From Pterois miles (lineage: Eukaryota > Chordata > Actinopteri > Perciformes > Scorpaenidae), in the NCBI GenBank assembly GCA_947000775.1, contig CAMQGK010000008.1, positions 18,621,001 through 18,685,000 of the forward strand: a stretch of DNA of 64,000 nucleotides, read 5' to 3'. Position 1 is the first letter of the stretch. Each line of letters starts with the position of its first letter. Below the pieces are notes generated by a model, which was not told where the DNA came from, did no database searches, and saw nothing but the letters and a program-made list of their open reading frames with translations. The position numbers and the translations under genes were made by a program. Below, one piece after another: positions 44,691 through 56,215 of this stretch.

Positions 44691-45284
44691 AGCTACACAT
44701 AGGATTTAATTCATCAACATCATTATATTCAGAGGTGGAACTAAGTACATTTAGTACTGTAGTATATTTCTTAGAAATGCATTAAGTCGAGCCAGAGTGT
44801 CCAGTGGAAACAACATGTTCATCAGAGTAAAGTGTGCTGAAAATGTAGAATCAGTGTGTTCAGAAGGTAGTGACCTTCTCCAGCTTGCTCCATGACAAGA
44901 CAGACTGCTGGTCAGGACACGTTATCAAGTCCCAACCAGAGTGGCCTGTTTAACTGAGCATATGTGTGTTATGACCGTGTTCCCTTAGCCTGACCTACTT
45001 GGCGCGAGATGTTTGTTCCATGTCTATTATGAGCGTTTTGTTTTTTTTAAAGAACCCATCGTGTAGACCAAACCTACCAGTGGTAAATGTAGCTGAACTA
45101 ATGTTGTAGAAATGTGCTTTGCTCCCTTAAAAGGCCTGCCACCATTAGATCCCAAACAAAGGGGCAGTCCAGAGGACAGGAAGGACTCTCAGAGCCCCAG
45201 AGTTGTGTTAAGGCAGTGCTGGATGTGAATTATTCAGTCTGCCCCTGTATATATGTATATACACATATTGTATACGTATGTCTG
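44691..45284. other. Spacer between units 4 and 5
   Basis: No gene. The first 60 bp match sequence upstream of modules 2 and 4; the rest is not recognised. Confidence 0.4.
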
Positions 45285-46138
45285 AAACTAACTACATGAT
45301 TAAACTACTGACAGAAAATAAGAGAATAAATGATAAAATAAAGGAAAAAGGAACAGAATGATAAAGGACAAATGAAGGAATACAGTCAACACAACGATCA
45401 ACATATTACTCCTCCCATGAAATAAACTACACTGATTCTTTCAGTTCAACTTCTTCTGCAGGACCTTTAATATGTATATATAGAAATAACATGTCTGTAG
45501 GCTGACAAGATCTGACCAAGTCATTCACATAAGGGAAGATTTGATTGACAACCTTTAGTCAGTGTCCCTGTTCAAAGATAGTCTCTGGTGTCTGAGGTGA
45601 ACGTCCTGTCATTAGGGTGTACCAGCAGACGTCTCAAATGAAACTTTCACTTCATTTCTTACTGATGTATTTCCCATAAATGTGCCCAGTGTGACTCTAT
45701 TGATCATTTTAAGTCTGTTAATTTGTAGGAGGCTCAACCAGCTGTCCAAGGCATCAATGTTCTGCACTAGTACTTATTTACCTGAATCTCTGTAACAGAG
45801 GGTCTGAGTACAAATTTAGCGTGACCCATAGAGGCACAGCGGTTATACTGATGGCAAATACAGCAGGTTGAAAAAAACCTGATTGTCTTTAAAATTTCTA
45901 AAAAGTTTGTGGTTGGTTCTCCTCTTTGTGTCTGGAAGACTTGCAGATGTTCAGCCACATAACGGAGTCCCACTGGGAAGTTTCTGGTGGTCCAGGTATG
46001 TAGTCATAGTCACAAAAACATACATGAATATACTGTTGATCAGCTTCAATGTGGAGAGAAGCTCAGGATATAAGAACACAGCTATCAGAGCATGAAGAGG
46101 AGGCAGGAGGAAACAGCTAGCTGGGCTCTGAACAATGA
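45285..46138. repeat. Unit-5 3' flank (shortened)
   Basis: Bases 45285-45460 match part of the array flank (from 'actacatgattaaactactg'), but the first 400 bp seen in other units are absent. Bases 45770-46138 match the 3' flanks of ZnF-3 and ZnF-4. Confidence 0.65.
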
Positions 46139-46702
46139 TCACAATGAAGCTGTAAGACTGCGTTGGTGGGATTTTAGGGACCTTTTGTAAGAAAAGGTTT
46201 TCCCACATAGGTCACAACAGTACGGTTTCTCTCCAGTGTGAACGCGTTGGTGGGATTTTAGGGCGCTATTGTCTGAAAAGGTTTTTCCACATTGGTCACA
46301 ACAGTATGGTTTCTCTCCAGTATGAATGCGCTGATGCTTTTTCAGGTGACCGGATTGGCTGAAAGCTGCCCCACACTCATCACAGCTGTAGGGTTTCTCT
46401 CCTGTGTGAATGCGTTGATGTAATTTTAGGTTGCTTTGTTGAGTGAAAGCTGCCCCACATTCTTCACACCTGTAGGGTTTCTCTCTAGTGTGAATGCGAT
46501 GATGTCTTTTTAGGATACTTAAACGAGTGAACGCTGCCCCACATTGATCACAGCTGTAGGGTTTCTCTCCAGTGTGAACACGTTTGTGTGTTTTTAGGGT
46601 ACCCGATGCAGTGAAAGCTGCCCCACATTGGTCACAGCTGTGTAGTTTCTCTCCAGAGTGAACTCTCTCTTCAATCAGTCCCTTTCTTCTTCCTCTCTGT
46701 TT
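46139..46702 (-). CDS. ZnF-5 terminal exon: six-finger C2H2 exon without a start-codon exon
   Basis: The acceptor is ttggtatag (one base unlike the ttgctatag of its relatives). The exon then runs 188 codons to TGA at 46139-46141 with no interruption: K-Q-R-G-R-R-K-G-L-I-E-E-R-V-H-S-G-E-K and six fingers, helix residues AGTT, RSIR, QSNL, QGHK, DSAS, YRSS. The last finger has lost its second zinc-binding histidine (H-Q-R-S-L-T-A-S-L). The exon contains no usable start codon. Module 4 upstream has exon 3 but no exon 2, so translation could begin only at the internal Met of exon 3. It is either a shortened gene or a young pseudogene. Confidence 0.75.
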   Translation of the reverse strand, partial: KQRGRRKGLIEERVHSGEKLHSCDQCGAAFTASGTLKTHKRVHTGEKPYSCDQCGAAFTRLSILKRHHRIHTREKPYRCEECGAAFTQQSNLKLHQRIHTGEKPYSCDECGAAFSQSGHLKKHQRIHTGEKPYCCDQCGKTFSDNSALKSHQRVHTGEKPYCCDLCGKTFSYKRSLKSHQRSLTASL

Positions 46703-48148
46703 CTATACCAACAGACATACAGACAGAGTCAGTCATTGAGAAGCCATGGTGGAGCGACCTATCTAGAACTGTGAAGAACATTTAGAACATGTCAGTGGAA
46801 CATAACCCACAATGCTCCAGTCTGACTAATCCACTACCACCTGAGACAACCAACTGCAGGGCTGTGTCCCTCTGGAGACATTTGATTGGTCACGACAGAC
46901 GCCCCCTTGACATTTATCAATTATCAGCCAACATCCACCATTATAGAGTTGCATTATGGGAAATGTAAGATTGAGTGCTGTTGTCAACTCTGATCAAGAT
47001 TTCACAGAACTGTCGGAACTGTTCTTTCAATTAAAACACATATACAGTAGCTATTTCAGATATAAGCATTTTTATGTCCATATTGTATTTTTGCTGTTCT
47101 ATAGCTGCGTGTCTTTATTCATTACAGCAAATTCATTGTTTATATAAACCTGATTCTGATTTCTGCTTCTCTCTCTTTTAGCTGGTTTTGGTTTCATACA
47201 GCTACTGAGGGAGATATCCGTCTCTGTAGCTGCTGAATACTCCACTGTGTTCAGGTAGAGAACAGAGAACCTGAACAGGTAGAGAGCGTCCAGCATGCTG
47301 ACGTAGCAAATTAATGATTAAAAGGTGCTACATGTGAGCTCTACTGCCTCTACGACAGCTGAGCCTGTGGCTCGTAGCTAATGGTGCTAACAGTAGAAAG
47401 TATATGTATGTGTGTAGCCAGGTGGAACTGACGTTGGGCAGTGATTGGTCTGAATGGACCTGTAATGACGTGGACTGGCTCTGCTGCGGGTCCAAGTCTG
47501 TCCTTTGTCTCCTCCACGTCGGGCTGGGACGCTTTGTGGCTGGAGTGAAGCATCGTGTTACTGCAGGTAAAAGTTTGGTGGGGCCGTAAGCCAGCCGGTG
47601 TGGCGGTGCTCGCTGGTGGCTTGCTGAGGTACCTGCTTACGTTCATTTTGTTGGACGGTAAAGAACTGATGTAATTCTGCATGCGTGTTGTACAGTTTAC
47701 TGAGCTGTGACCGACAAGGGTAGCTGAAGGGGAAAACCAGAGTACATCTGCTGTACAGCCGGTGGGTTCTGAAGTATATCTTCTGTTTTCTTTCTGTCTG
47801 GTTATGGTTCATTAGTTTCTTGGGATGAATTATGTTTTGCTCTGCTTTGTTCACAGTGAGTGAGACGCTGCCTTGGTGATGCATTTATTTTGTTTGATTT
47901 TCATTTATTTGATAGTTTTGTCCACCCAGTGCTGATGTGGGCCAGCTTATTGACGGTAATAGGAAGCGCCCTGACACATAATTTGTGAGCTTCTCTTACA
48001 CAACCTGTAATGCTAGATTAAAGTATTTTAACCATAGAAGTAAGATTTTTTTATACTTATAAATAACTAGACTTTTAATATAACAGTGTTTCATGGGTCA
48101 TATATACCTGAACGGTGTCTAAGCCTGTTGTCTGTGATGTTAGGGGGA

Positions 48149-48149
<1 letters not shown>
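46703..48149. other. Intron upstream of ZnF-5, first part
   Basis: Conserved acceptor-side intron including TGCATTATGGGAAAT at 46950-46964. A remnant of 1.5 copies of the 24-bp unit lies at 47251-47287. An exon-like block is listed separately. The rest is unassigned. Confidence 0.5.
47418..47566 (+). other. Exon-like conserved block on the opposite strand, copy 2
   Basis: Matches 36746-36894 with one change (L to F in the open frame) and keeps both splice-like boundaries. Confidence 0.3.
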
Positions 48150-48203
<54 letters not shown>

Positions 48204-48210
48204 ACACACA

Positions 48211-48242
<32 letters not shown>
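48150..48242. repeat. (CA)n microsatellite
   Basis: Dinucleotide run with two 'gacaca' interruptions. Confidence 0.97.
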
Positions 48243-48243
<1 letters not shown>

Positions 48244-48447
48244 TTGCATATATAGAGTGAAGATACTGGTATCATATAAAACTAGAAAACCTCAGAAATC
48301 CATTGGTAGCAATCATTTCATAGCAGCTTGTCATGTTAAATAACGCTCCAAACTTACTCTACATTTTGCTGAGGATAAACTGTCATGGTCATTTTCAAAG
48401 GGGTCTGTTGACTTCTGACCTTGGCCTAAACTAACAGGGAAAATGAC

Positions 48448-48567
48448 CTTGCAGATGACCTCTTGGCCTTCAGGAACAGCTGCTGTTGGTCCAACGGCGT
48501 CCATCGCAGCCAACATGGCGCTGCTGATCCTGACAGGTGTCAGCGGGACGTAACACTCCTTCAACAG
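48448..48567 (-). other. Candidate 120-bp optional exon in the ZnF-5 intron
   Basis: Paralogue of 24667-24786, open for 40 codons (ending E-V-I-C-K), with the same acceptor and weak donor. See that entry for reasoning. Confidence 0.3.
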
Positions 48568-49640
48568 CTGGAAAAGAACAATACAGAGAGACGACTGGTG
48601 ACACTCTGTCCTGTGAGAAAAGGCTGGTCAATAAATATATAATCAGTAAATATTCAGGGTCTAATGATGCATTTTACACTGATGCAATACGCATCACTTT
48701 ACATTACAGCTGCATGATTATGGCCAGAATCATCCAGGTATTGAACAGGTCTTCACTCAGGACTGGATGGGTGTTGGCTGGAGGGTAGTGACGTCGCCTT
48801 GGTGTGTTGGTAAGAACACTCAGGACGCTCTGATACGGTTGATTCCTCTTTACTGAATTATCTTAACACGACAGCACAGTATCACAGCCACAGCTTAAAG
48901 GTGACCAGTTCAACGATGAGTTGACCTCAGTGTGAGGTCGATAACAAAGGTGCCAGCATTAAAGTAACCAGAGATATATTTCACTTAAATGGCTGATTAT
49001 TACCAGGAGGGATCAATGTTCCAGTACAAGCAGCATGTTACGAGTGTCACCGCTGTGTTTATACGTTTACAGCAATCAGACGGATCCATTCACACGTTGC
49101 CAGAATGATGGTGACAATCAGTAATATCCCTCCACCTGGATGTCACTTCTGAAAGGAAGTTTGACAGGTGAACGTTATTTATTTATTGACGTTTTTATGG
49201 TGAACTTGTCCTGCATTATGATGAGGACTGATAATAATAACGAAGATATGGAGAGTAGTGATTGTGTGAGAGCTGTCGCTGGCTGATAGGATAACACTAG
49301 AACAGTCTACCAGGCAGGGATGTTGTCTTTCCATGACTGTATTCACAATGTTTATAGAACCTCTTGTTCAACCCAATCGCCAGAATAAATGGCGTTGCCA
49401 CACCTGAGGGAATATTTCCATGTTGCTCAAATGAGACCAGTAATCTATTGGTGTGCTAAAGATTATGAAGCAAAAGGGAAAAGTTTAGAGCGATATGCAC
49501 AAGAAGAGAAATTTAAAGCCTCACTGGGGACAGAGACGTAAAAAAGGTTTAACTTCATCAGCTCGATACCGTCACTGCAGTTACAGAAGAACTTTGGTTT
49601 AAACTGATACAAAGCAGAGCTTAGAGACGGAGCTCAGACT
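48568..49640. other. Intron sequence, unit 5
   Basis: No gene or repeat is recognised. Confidence 0.35.
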
Positions 49641-49973
49641 AGAAGAAGAAGAAGAGGATCTACCTTTATTAGTCCCACAGTGGGGAAATTCAATTTACAC
49701 TCTGTTAAACTCATACATGGTACATGCAGACCTGAAACACACATACATGCATCAATGGAGAGATGTCAGAGTGAGGGGGCTGCTCCTGACAAGCGCCCCG
49801 AGCAGTTGGGGGTTTGGTGCCTTGCTCAGGGGCACCTTGGCAGTGCCCAAGAGGTAAACTGGAACCTCTCCAGCTACCAGTTCACACTCAGTTTTTGGTC
49901 CATGTCGGGACTTGAACCGGTGACCCTCCGGTTCCCAAGCCAACTCCCTACAGACTGAGCTACTGCCGCCCCC
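49641..49973 (-). mobile_element. tRNA-derived SINE, full length, inverted
   Basis: Reverse complement of the 17305-17638 family: head at 49973, (CTT)n tail near 49641-49655. Confidence 0.9.
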
Positions 49974-50793
49974 TATTTCTACGGATAGCCGACGACAGGA
50001 ATTTCATTCCAGCCACTGAGGACCGAACAGCGGATCCCAACTGCTATGACAGCATGAAGTAGAGTAATAAAAGACGGGAATGTTACGAGTTTCCAGGAGC
50101 TGAAACAAAACCATTCACCGATCAACCAGGACCACTTCACACATTTACAATTAAGGGACTTTTATGACAGAGAAATAAAGCATAATGTAAATTTAGACAT
50201 ATACGGACAGTTGGAATCACAATTGGACTTTATAATTCAAGTAAATATAGAATAATATCTCCATTATATCAGCTCCTAATGGAGAAGAAACAACACTGTA
50301 AAGATGAAATGGGAGAAAGACCTCTGTGTCACTATTACAGCAGATGAGTGGTTGTACATCTGGAGAACAGTCTCCAACATCTTCACGTACATGGAGAGAA
50401 CACTGTTGGAAGAACATAATCACATCTTTTATAACACCAGTAATTATTAACTCATACTGGTCTGCAGTACCACCTTGTTGGAGAAGATGTGGGGCCATAA
50501 ACGTGGACCAGTCACATGGACTTTGACCTGAAGTTTCTCAGTTTTAGGGAAATGTTCATAAAGTTATGATCTGGGCTCTGATCTCCCCAAGTCCTGTACA
50601 GTGCTGTACTTCAGTAGTAAGACTGATACCTGCTCAAAGTATTGTTGGCGGCCTGGAAGAAGAACACAACAAAGAAACGGTACGAGACAGAACCAGCCAC
50701 ACAAGATGGACGGATGAAAATAACGAATGAATATATGAGATGGAGCTGTGAACTGCTTTCTACCTTTGGCTTTGTTTCGGTTTTAAACAGATA
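49974..50793. other. Intron sequence, unit 5, before module 4
   Basis: Nothing is recognised except the last 40 bp, which match the 3' part of intron 3 of other modules. The 59-bp array present in modules 2, 3 and 5 is missing here. Confidence 0.4.
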
Positions 50794-50801
50794 TGACGTC
50801 A
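50794..50801. promoter_or_regulatory. CRE palindrome TGACGTCA, module 4
   Basis: Same position relative to exon 3 as in modules 2, 3 and 5. Confidence 0.4.
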
Positions 50802-50924
50802 CGTTACTCAGACTACACAATAAAAGAGGAGACTTCCTTCTACCTGAGCAGCAATTTATTCAGTTATTGACTCGTCATCGTGTCTTTAGTGTCGTTATGA
50901 AGCCATGAAGTCATGAACACTGAC

Positions 50925-51060
50925 CTGAACATCGGTGGTCTCAGAGGACGAGTCTGCTGCTGGACTTCTGGGGACCTGGTTGTTCCACTGGTCCAGGTCC
51001 TTCTGGTCCTCCTCCATTTCACTCTTGTAGTGCTCCTGGTCCAGGTCCTGGTCCTGGTCT
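50925..51060 (-). CDS. Module 4, exon 3 of ZnF-5
   Basis: 136 bp with intact splice sites, reading D-Q-D-Q-D-L-D-Q-E-H-Y-K-S-E-M-E-E-D-Q-K to T-D-V-Q. Without exon 2, splicing exon 1 to this exon would leave the internal Met (M-E-E-D-Q-K) as the first start in frame with the fingers. Confidence 0.65.
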
Positions 51061-51109
51061 CTGTTTCAGAGAGTGTGATCAGTGTTTTATTTCCTCATTC
51101 ATTCAGTCC

Positions 51110-51540
51110 GTATCGAAGGTTTACTGTGTGTCAGATATTAGTTTGGTACTCAGGACTGTTCTGGCAACAATTGAATCGAAGGCAACTGGACTTAGATTTG
51201 TCTCTGAAGACGTTTTGCCCCTTATCCAAGTGGCTTCATTAGTTCGAATGCTACAGTCTGACTAGTCCCCACTTGTCAGACTAGTGGGGACTAGTCAGAC
51301 TAGTCTGCCCTGCTAGAAAAAGAAACCTTGACCTATGCTGAATAAACACAAACAAACTATGGTCCATAACATGTGTCGGAGGGGAACTAAAGAAGAAAAT
51401 AACATAAAACAACAAAACTTCCAACTGACCCATCAGCCACAGCAGTTTAACCCTACCAGGGTCTAACCCCCCTGGCCCTGGGGCAGAGAGGTGTGACCTG
51501 CCCTGGTTCAAGTGAACGAGTCCATTGTTTTTAGCCTGTT
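51110..51540. other. Module 4 segment where exon 2 should be
   Basis: Bases 51110-51160 match module 1 intron 2 (14270-14320). The sequence then departs into unrelated DNA that includes 'gaagacgttttgccccttat' (a phrase I know from a common fish repeat) and a hairpin at 51258-51298, and returns to the 5' intron at about 51535. No M-E-K-F exon is present. Confidence 0.7.
51258..51298. repeat. Perfect 16-bp inverted repeat
   Basis: ctgactagtccccact at 51258-51273 and its exact reverse complement at 51283-51298, with a 9-bp spacer; a strong potential stem. Confidence 0.9.
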
Positions 51541-51792
51541 AGCTTAAGCTGAGCTCCGCTAGCATCGGCTCATTTTAAACTAGCTTCACTAAAACACAAA
51601 GGAGCTGAAGTTCAACCAGAGAACACCAGCACTCATTAAAGAGAGCTAAGGCTAACGCTAGCAGTTAGCCACACAGCAGCAGGCCGAAGCTAACAGCGGC
51701 TAATTAGCTGCTTAGCATCGGAGCTAGCCCAGCGTGCTAACGCTACATCCGCTTTGATTTCCGGCTCAAAGAAACATTATTAAAGTGTTTAC

Positions 51793-51990
51793 CTTAGTGT
51801 GTGCGGGTTCACCTGGAGCTCTGCCGCCTCAAAACAGACAAATATGCTCGTCAGCTAACGAGACAACGATCCCGCCGCCAGCCCGAGGTCACAACGAGAC
51901 AACCACACTTCCGGGTCCAAGTACTTCCGGTCTGGTTTTTCATTTTAAAGTGACAGAAAGTCGCCGCCTAGAGGTCAGGAGGGAAACAAC
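51793..51990 (-). promoter_or_regulatory. Module 4 promoter and exon 1 (ZnF-5)
   Basis: Both ETS sites are intact. The 12-bp palindrome is altered by one base (cattttaaagtg). The exon 1 end reads cactaag|gtaaaca instead of cactcag, still compatible with splicing. Only one copy of the intron direct repeat remains (near 51720). Confidence 0.65.
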
Positions 51991-52511
51991 AACTACACAT
52001 AGGATTTAAATCATCAACGTTATTATTTTCAGAGGTGGAATGTAACTAAGTACATTTAGTACTGTAGTACTGTACTTAATTCAAGGTACTTTACTGGAGT
52101 ATTTCCATTTCCTGCCTTCCTACTTCTCCTCCACTACATCTCAGAGTAAATACTCTACTTTTTACTCCATTACATTTATTTGACAGCTTTGCCAATTTCC
52201 CATAACCCAGACTACTGAAGTATATAAACTGTATATATGTTCTCAATTTTCTATCAACTTTAATTGTTGGACTGATGGTAGTCAATGAAGTCAAATAATT
52301 CATCATCAGAGCTAAAATCATTGTTTTCCTGTCAGGTCAGTGTTACAGGAACTCTTTGCCTGACGGTTCGTCTGCCCTGGACCAGGTTAGTCTCCCAGCA
52401 TCAGTTGCCATAGTAACTGAACTTCATCGATGCTGAACCTGCTTCATGGAAGCGAATCAGCTGAAGCAGATAAAAACAATAACAGGAACACATCTGTAAT
52501 AAATCATTGTA
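51991..52511. other. Spacer between units 5 and 6
   Basis: No gene. Matches 32275-32457 in its first and last parts (shared 'aagtacatttagtactgtag' and 'gaagcgaatcagctgaagca'). Confidence 0.5.
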
Positions 52512-53470
52512 GACTCAACGCTCACAGACTCTCTTGTTGGTCCTGTTGATCATATCTATAGCTGGGCGTGTAGCCTTATTACATGGAGCACATTAATAAT
52601 CAATCATTCATTAATATCACAATATGTATCTATAACTAATAACTCAACATTATGAATCCTAAACTCCTGAGTTGTTGCCAAAGGTGAAGGAGAGTGATGA
52701 CACTCAGCTACATACACAATTAGTTTAATATCAGAATGAAACCTGATATTCAATGAAATGATTTCATTCAGTAAAAAGCTCAAAGTGTGATATTAATCAG
52801 CTGAATGTGATGATCTCAGGGATGCTGCAGAGTTCTTCAGCATAGTGTTCAGTGATTGGAGTTGTTTTATATACACACACATCAAATAAGCAAGTTCTTT
52901 AGAAATGAAATGTTTATTTAACTAACTACACGACTAAACTACTGACAGAAAATAAGAGAATAAATGATAAAACTAAAGGAAAAAGGAACAGAATGATAAA
53001 GGACGAATGAAGGAATACAGTCAACACAACCATGAACATTTATGAATAGAAACTAATCAAATGTGACCAGGTCAATTCAGTGACTGATATCTCATCATTA
53101 AACTTGTCTCTTGACGTTTAGACTCATCAGTTAAATCTAGTTTTAGGTATTAATGCAGCGTTCAGCAGTTGAGAGTTCAAGAAGCACCAGAGCAACACAG
53201 GAAGAGAGGAAGGAGTCGACCAGAAGACTCAGAGACTCTGATGACTTCTTATCATCTGAGGAAGAGGTGCAGCGTTCAGTTGGTGGGAAACAGAACTCCT
53301 CCATCTTTATTTAGATTTAATCCTTCAGTTCAACTTCTTCTGCAGGATTAATACTAGTTAATGTGTTTCTCATAATTAATTCTTCCCTATTTCTCATCTG
53401 GGCTTCATCTGCTGCAAAACAGTATCAAACATTTCTCTGATATAAACCATTGAATGAAACCTGATCATCT
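52512..53470. repeat. Unit-6 copy of the conserved 3' flank
   Basis: Matches 1-490, 6642-7350 and 32458-33100 closely, with no transposon insertion. Confidence 0.8.
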
Positions 53471-55006
53471 GAATTAAAATTAATCTAACAATTACACACC
53501 ATAGATAAACCCTCTTATTATAACATGCAGGTATACAAACACTACAACAGACAAGCCAATATAAACTCTGATAAAAAGTTAGTAAATTAGTGTTTGGTGG
53601 ATTATTTCTCTGTTGTTCCAATGCTAATTGTCATTGTATCTGACATGGTTGTAAAGCCTGTTTATTTACCGTCACAATGACGTCTAACTTGTCAGGCTCA
53701 TGCATTTGAGGGATGAGCAGCACAGCTGATGATGTGGGTAGCACCAAAGTGAAATTAGCCTAAATTCTCTGACAATGCTAAACAGTGTAGTGAGCTCCAC
53801 CTGCTGCCAATCAGGCTCCACAAGCTCAGACCACAGGACCACAAAGTGATCCGGATCATTCTGAAAAATCAGCTTTTTAAAATCAACGTGGCTCAGTTCA
53901 AAATTTAGTTTCAATACAAAACTCCTCGTCTCTTCACGGACATAAATATGACATGAGACGATTTGCTGCCAATCAGACACCTGGGGATGATTTAGATTTT
54001 GTAAATGTTTCATCATCACTTCTACGTTAAAATTAATTTCTGCGTCAATGCTATCATGGTAACAACGGTTCCAACATGCATCATCTGACGTTGTTATTGA
54101 GCCAGTTTATATTTTGTTTACTTTAACAGACGTATCAGTGAGAAAATGGCTTAAACTAACATTACAGTCTAAATCCTTTCTGATGTTTTGATTGACCCAC
54201 ACTGACAGCCAGTGAGGATCATATCAGTCCTGTAATTACATGAATCCATGTCAGAACCATTTTAAGTTCGCAGTCAAGATTGATAATTAGTTTGGGAAAA
54301 TTAATTGTTATGTTAGGATTTAAAAAAATCTTTAGAATAATTAACAAATTAGTCATTAGATTATTCGACTAGTTGAAAAGATTAATGGATAAAAAAATAC
54401 CTGTTCGGTTCAGCTCTAACAATATCCCATAAACTTCTTCAGCACTTGAACTTCCTCAGTTGTCACCACATGACGCTCGTCCAGCAGTCACATGATAACA
54501 GGTGGTTGTATTTAGGGGGCGTATGGTTGCGTATGGTAACCTCTGTCTCTGTTCAAAGATGGTCTCTGGTGTCTGAGGTGAATGTCCTGTCATTGGGGTG
54601 TACCAGCACACATCTCATAGGAAACTTGTACTTCCCATAACTGTGTCCACAGTGATGCTAGTTATGCTAACTTGTTGTCAGAGTCAAATGACCCATACAA
54701 GTAAGTTAATGGAAAATACGTCAGGTTGAAATAAAGCAGATTTTCCTTAAAGATGTTTAAAGGTTTGTGGTTGGTTCTCCTCCTTGTGACTGAAGACTCT
54801 TCCAGATGTTCTGACAGTTCAGCCACATAACAGAGTCCCACTGAGAAGTTTGTGGTGGTCCAGGTATGTGGTCATAGTCACAAAAACACACATAAATTTA
54901 CTGTTGATCAGCTTCAATGTGGAGAGAAGCTCAGGATATAAGAACACAGCTATCAGAGCATGAAGAGGAGGCAGGAGGAAACAGCTAGCTGGGCTCTGAA
55001 CAATGA
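53471..55006. other. 3' flank of ZnF-6
   Basis: No gene. Bases 53800-53930 match 6470-6600; 54700-55006 match the UTR-like flanks of ZnF-1 and ZnF-3. Confidence 0.45.
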
Positions 55007-56071
55007 TCACAGCGATGCAGTGTTAGTGCATTTGTGGGATTTAAAATGATCAGACCGGGAAAAAGTTTTACCACATTGGTCACACCAGTATGGTTTTTCT
55101 CCAGTGTGGATGCGTTGGTGAGATTTAAGGTTACCACGCTGAGTAAAGGTTTTCCCACAACGGTCACAACAGTAGGGTTTCTCTCCAGTGTGAATGCGTT
55201 GGTGGGTTTTAAAATTACCACGACCAGCAAACATTTTCCCACATTGGTCACACCAGTATGGTTTCTCACCACTGTGAATGCGTTTGTGGGTTCTAAGGGA
55301 ACAATCCTGAGAAAAAGTTTTCCCACATTGGTCACACCAGTACGGTTTCTCTCCACTGTGAACACGCTGGTGTTTTTTAAGGGTACTATCCTGCGAAAAA
55401 CTTTTCCCACATTGGTCACACCAGTACGGTTTCTCTCCAGTGTGAATGCGTTCATGTCTTTTTAGATGACCATGTTGTAGGAAGGCTACCCCACAGTAAT
55501 CACAGATGTAAGGTTTTTCTCCAGTGTGAATGCGTTGATGTGATTTAAGATTACTCTGGCACTGGAACGCTGCTCCACATTCATCACAGCTGTAGGGTTT
55601 CTCACCAGTGTGAATACGTTGATGTATTTTAAAGTTACGCTGCCACTGGAACGCAGCCCCACATTCATCACAGCTGTAGGGTTTCTCTCCAGTGTGAATG
55701 CGCTGATGTGTTTTCAGGTGCCCCCTTTGGGAGAACGCTGCCCCACATTCATCACAGCTGTAGGGTTTCTCTCCTGTGTGAATGCGTTGATGCTTTTTCA
55801 AGTAACCTGATGTAGCAAATGCTGCTCCACATTTATCACAACTGTACGGTTTTTCTCCACTGTGAATACGTTGATGTGTTCTTAAGGCACCTGCCTGAGC
55901 AAACTTTGCCCCGCATTCATCACAGCTGTAGGGTTTCTCACCAGTGTGAACACGTTGGTGGATTTTGAGGTTACTCGCCGCGGTGAACGTTTTCCCACAT
56001 TGGTCACAGCTGTGTGGTTTGTCTCCAGTGTGAACTCTCTGATCAATCACTCGCTTTCTTCCTCTCCGTTT
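55007..56071 (-). CDS. ZnF-6 terminal exon: twelve-finger C2H2 protein
   Basis: The longest intact exon of the cluster: 355 codons from acceptor ttgctatag (56072 upward) to TGA at 55007-55009. It opens K-R-R-G-R-K-R-V-I-D-Q-R. Twelve fingers follow with helix residues -1/2/3/6 ASNI, QGAT, TGYK, QGHT, WRNI, CSNS, QGHR, QSTK, QCST, GGNT, QGNS, RDHS. The last finger ends H-K-C-T-N, so its second histidine is replaced by Asn and it may not hold zinc normally. With module 5 exons 2 and 3 the coding length is 1320 bp, or 439 residues. Promoter, starts and splice sites look intact; with ZnF-4 it is the best candidate for an active gene. Expected to act in the nucleus as a sequence-specific DNA-binding protein. 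Confidence 0.93.
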   Translation of the reverse strand, partial: KRRGRKRVIDQRVHTGDKPHSCDQCGKTFTAASNLKIHQRVHTGEKPYSCDECGAKFAQAGALRTHQRIHSGEKPYSCDKCGAAFATSGYLKKHQRIHTGEKPYSCDECGAAFSQRGHLKTHQRIHTGEKPYSCDECGAAFQWQRNFKIHQRIHTGEKPYSCDECGAAFQCQSNLKSHQRIHTGEKPYICDYCGVAFLQHGHLKRHERIHTGEKPYWCDQCGKSFSQDSTLKKHQRVHSGEKPYWCDQCGKTFSQDCSLRTHKRIHSGEKPYWCDQCGKMFAGRGNFKTHQRIHTGEKPYCCDRCGKTFTQRGNLKSHQRIHTGEKPYWCDQCGKTFSRSDHFKSHKCTNTASL

Positions 56072-56093
56072 CTATAGCAACAGACATGGAAGG

Positions 56094-56215
56094 AGAAGGA
56101 GAGGGAGGGAGGGGGAGAGAGAGAGAGAGAGAGGGAGGGAGAGAGAGAGAGGGAGGGAGAGAGAGAGGGAGGGAGAGAGAGAGGGAGGGAGAGAGAGAGG
56201 GAGAGAGAGAGAGAG
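56094..56215. repeat. GA/GGGA-rich simple repeat
   Basis: Purine-only on the plus strand (ggagagaga and gagggaggga). It lies just beyond the ZnF-6 acceptor, where other units have a short unique stretch. Confidence 0.95.
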
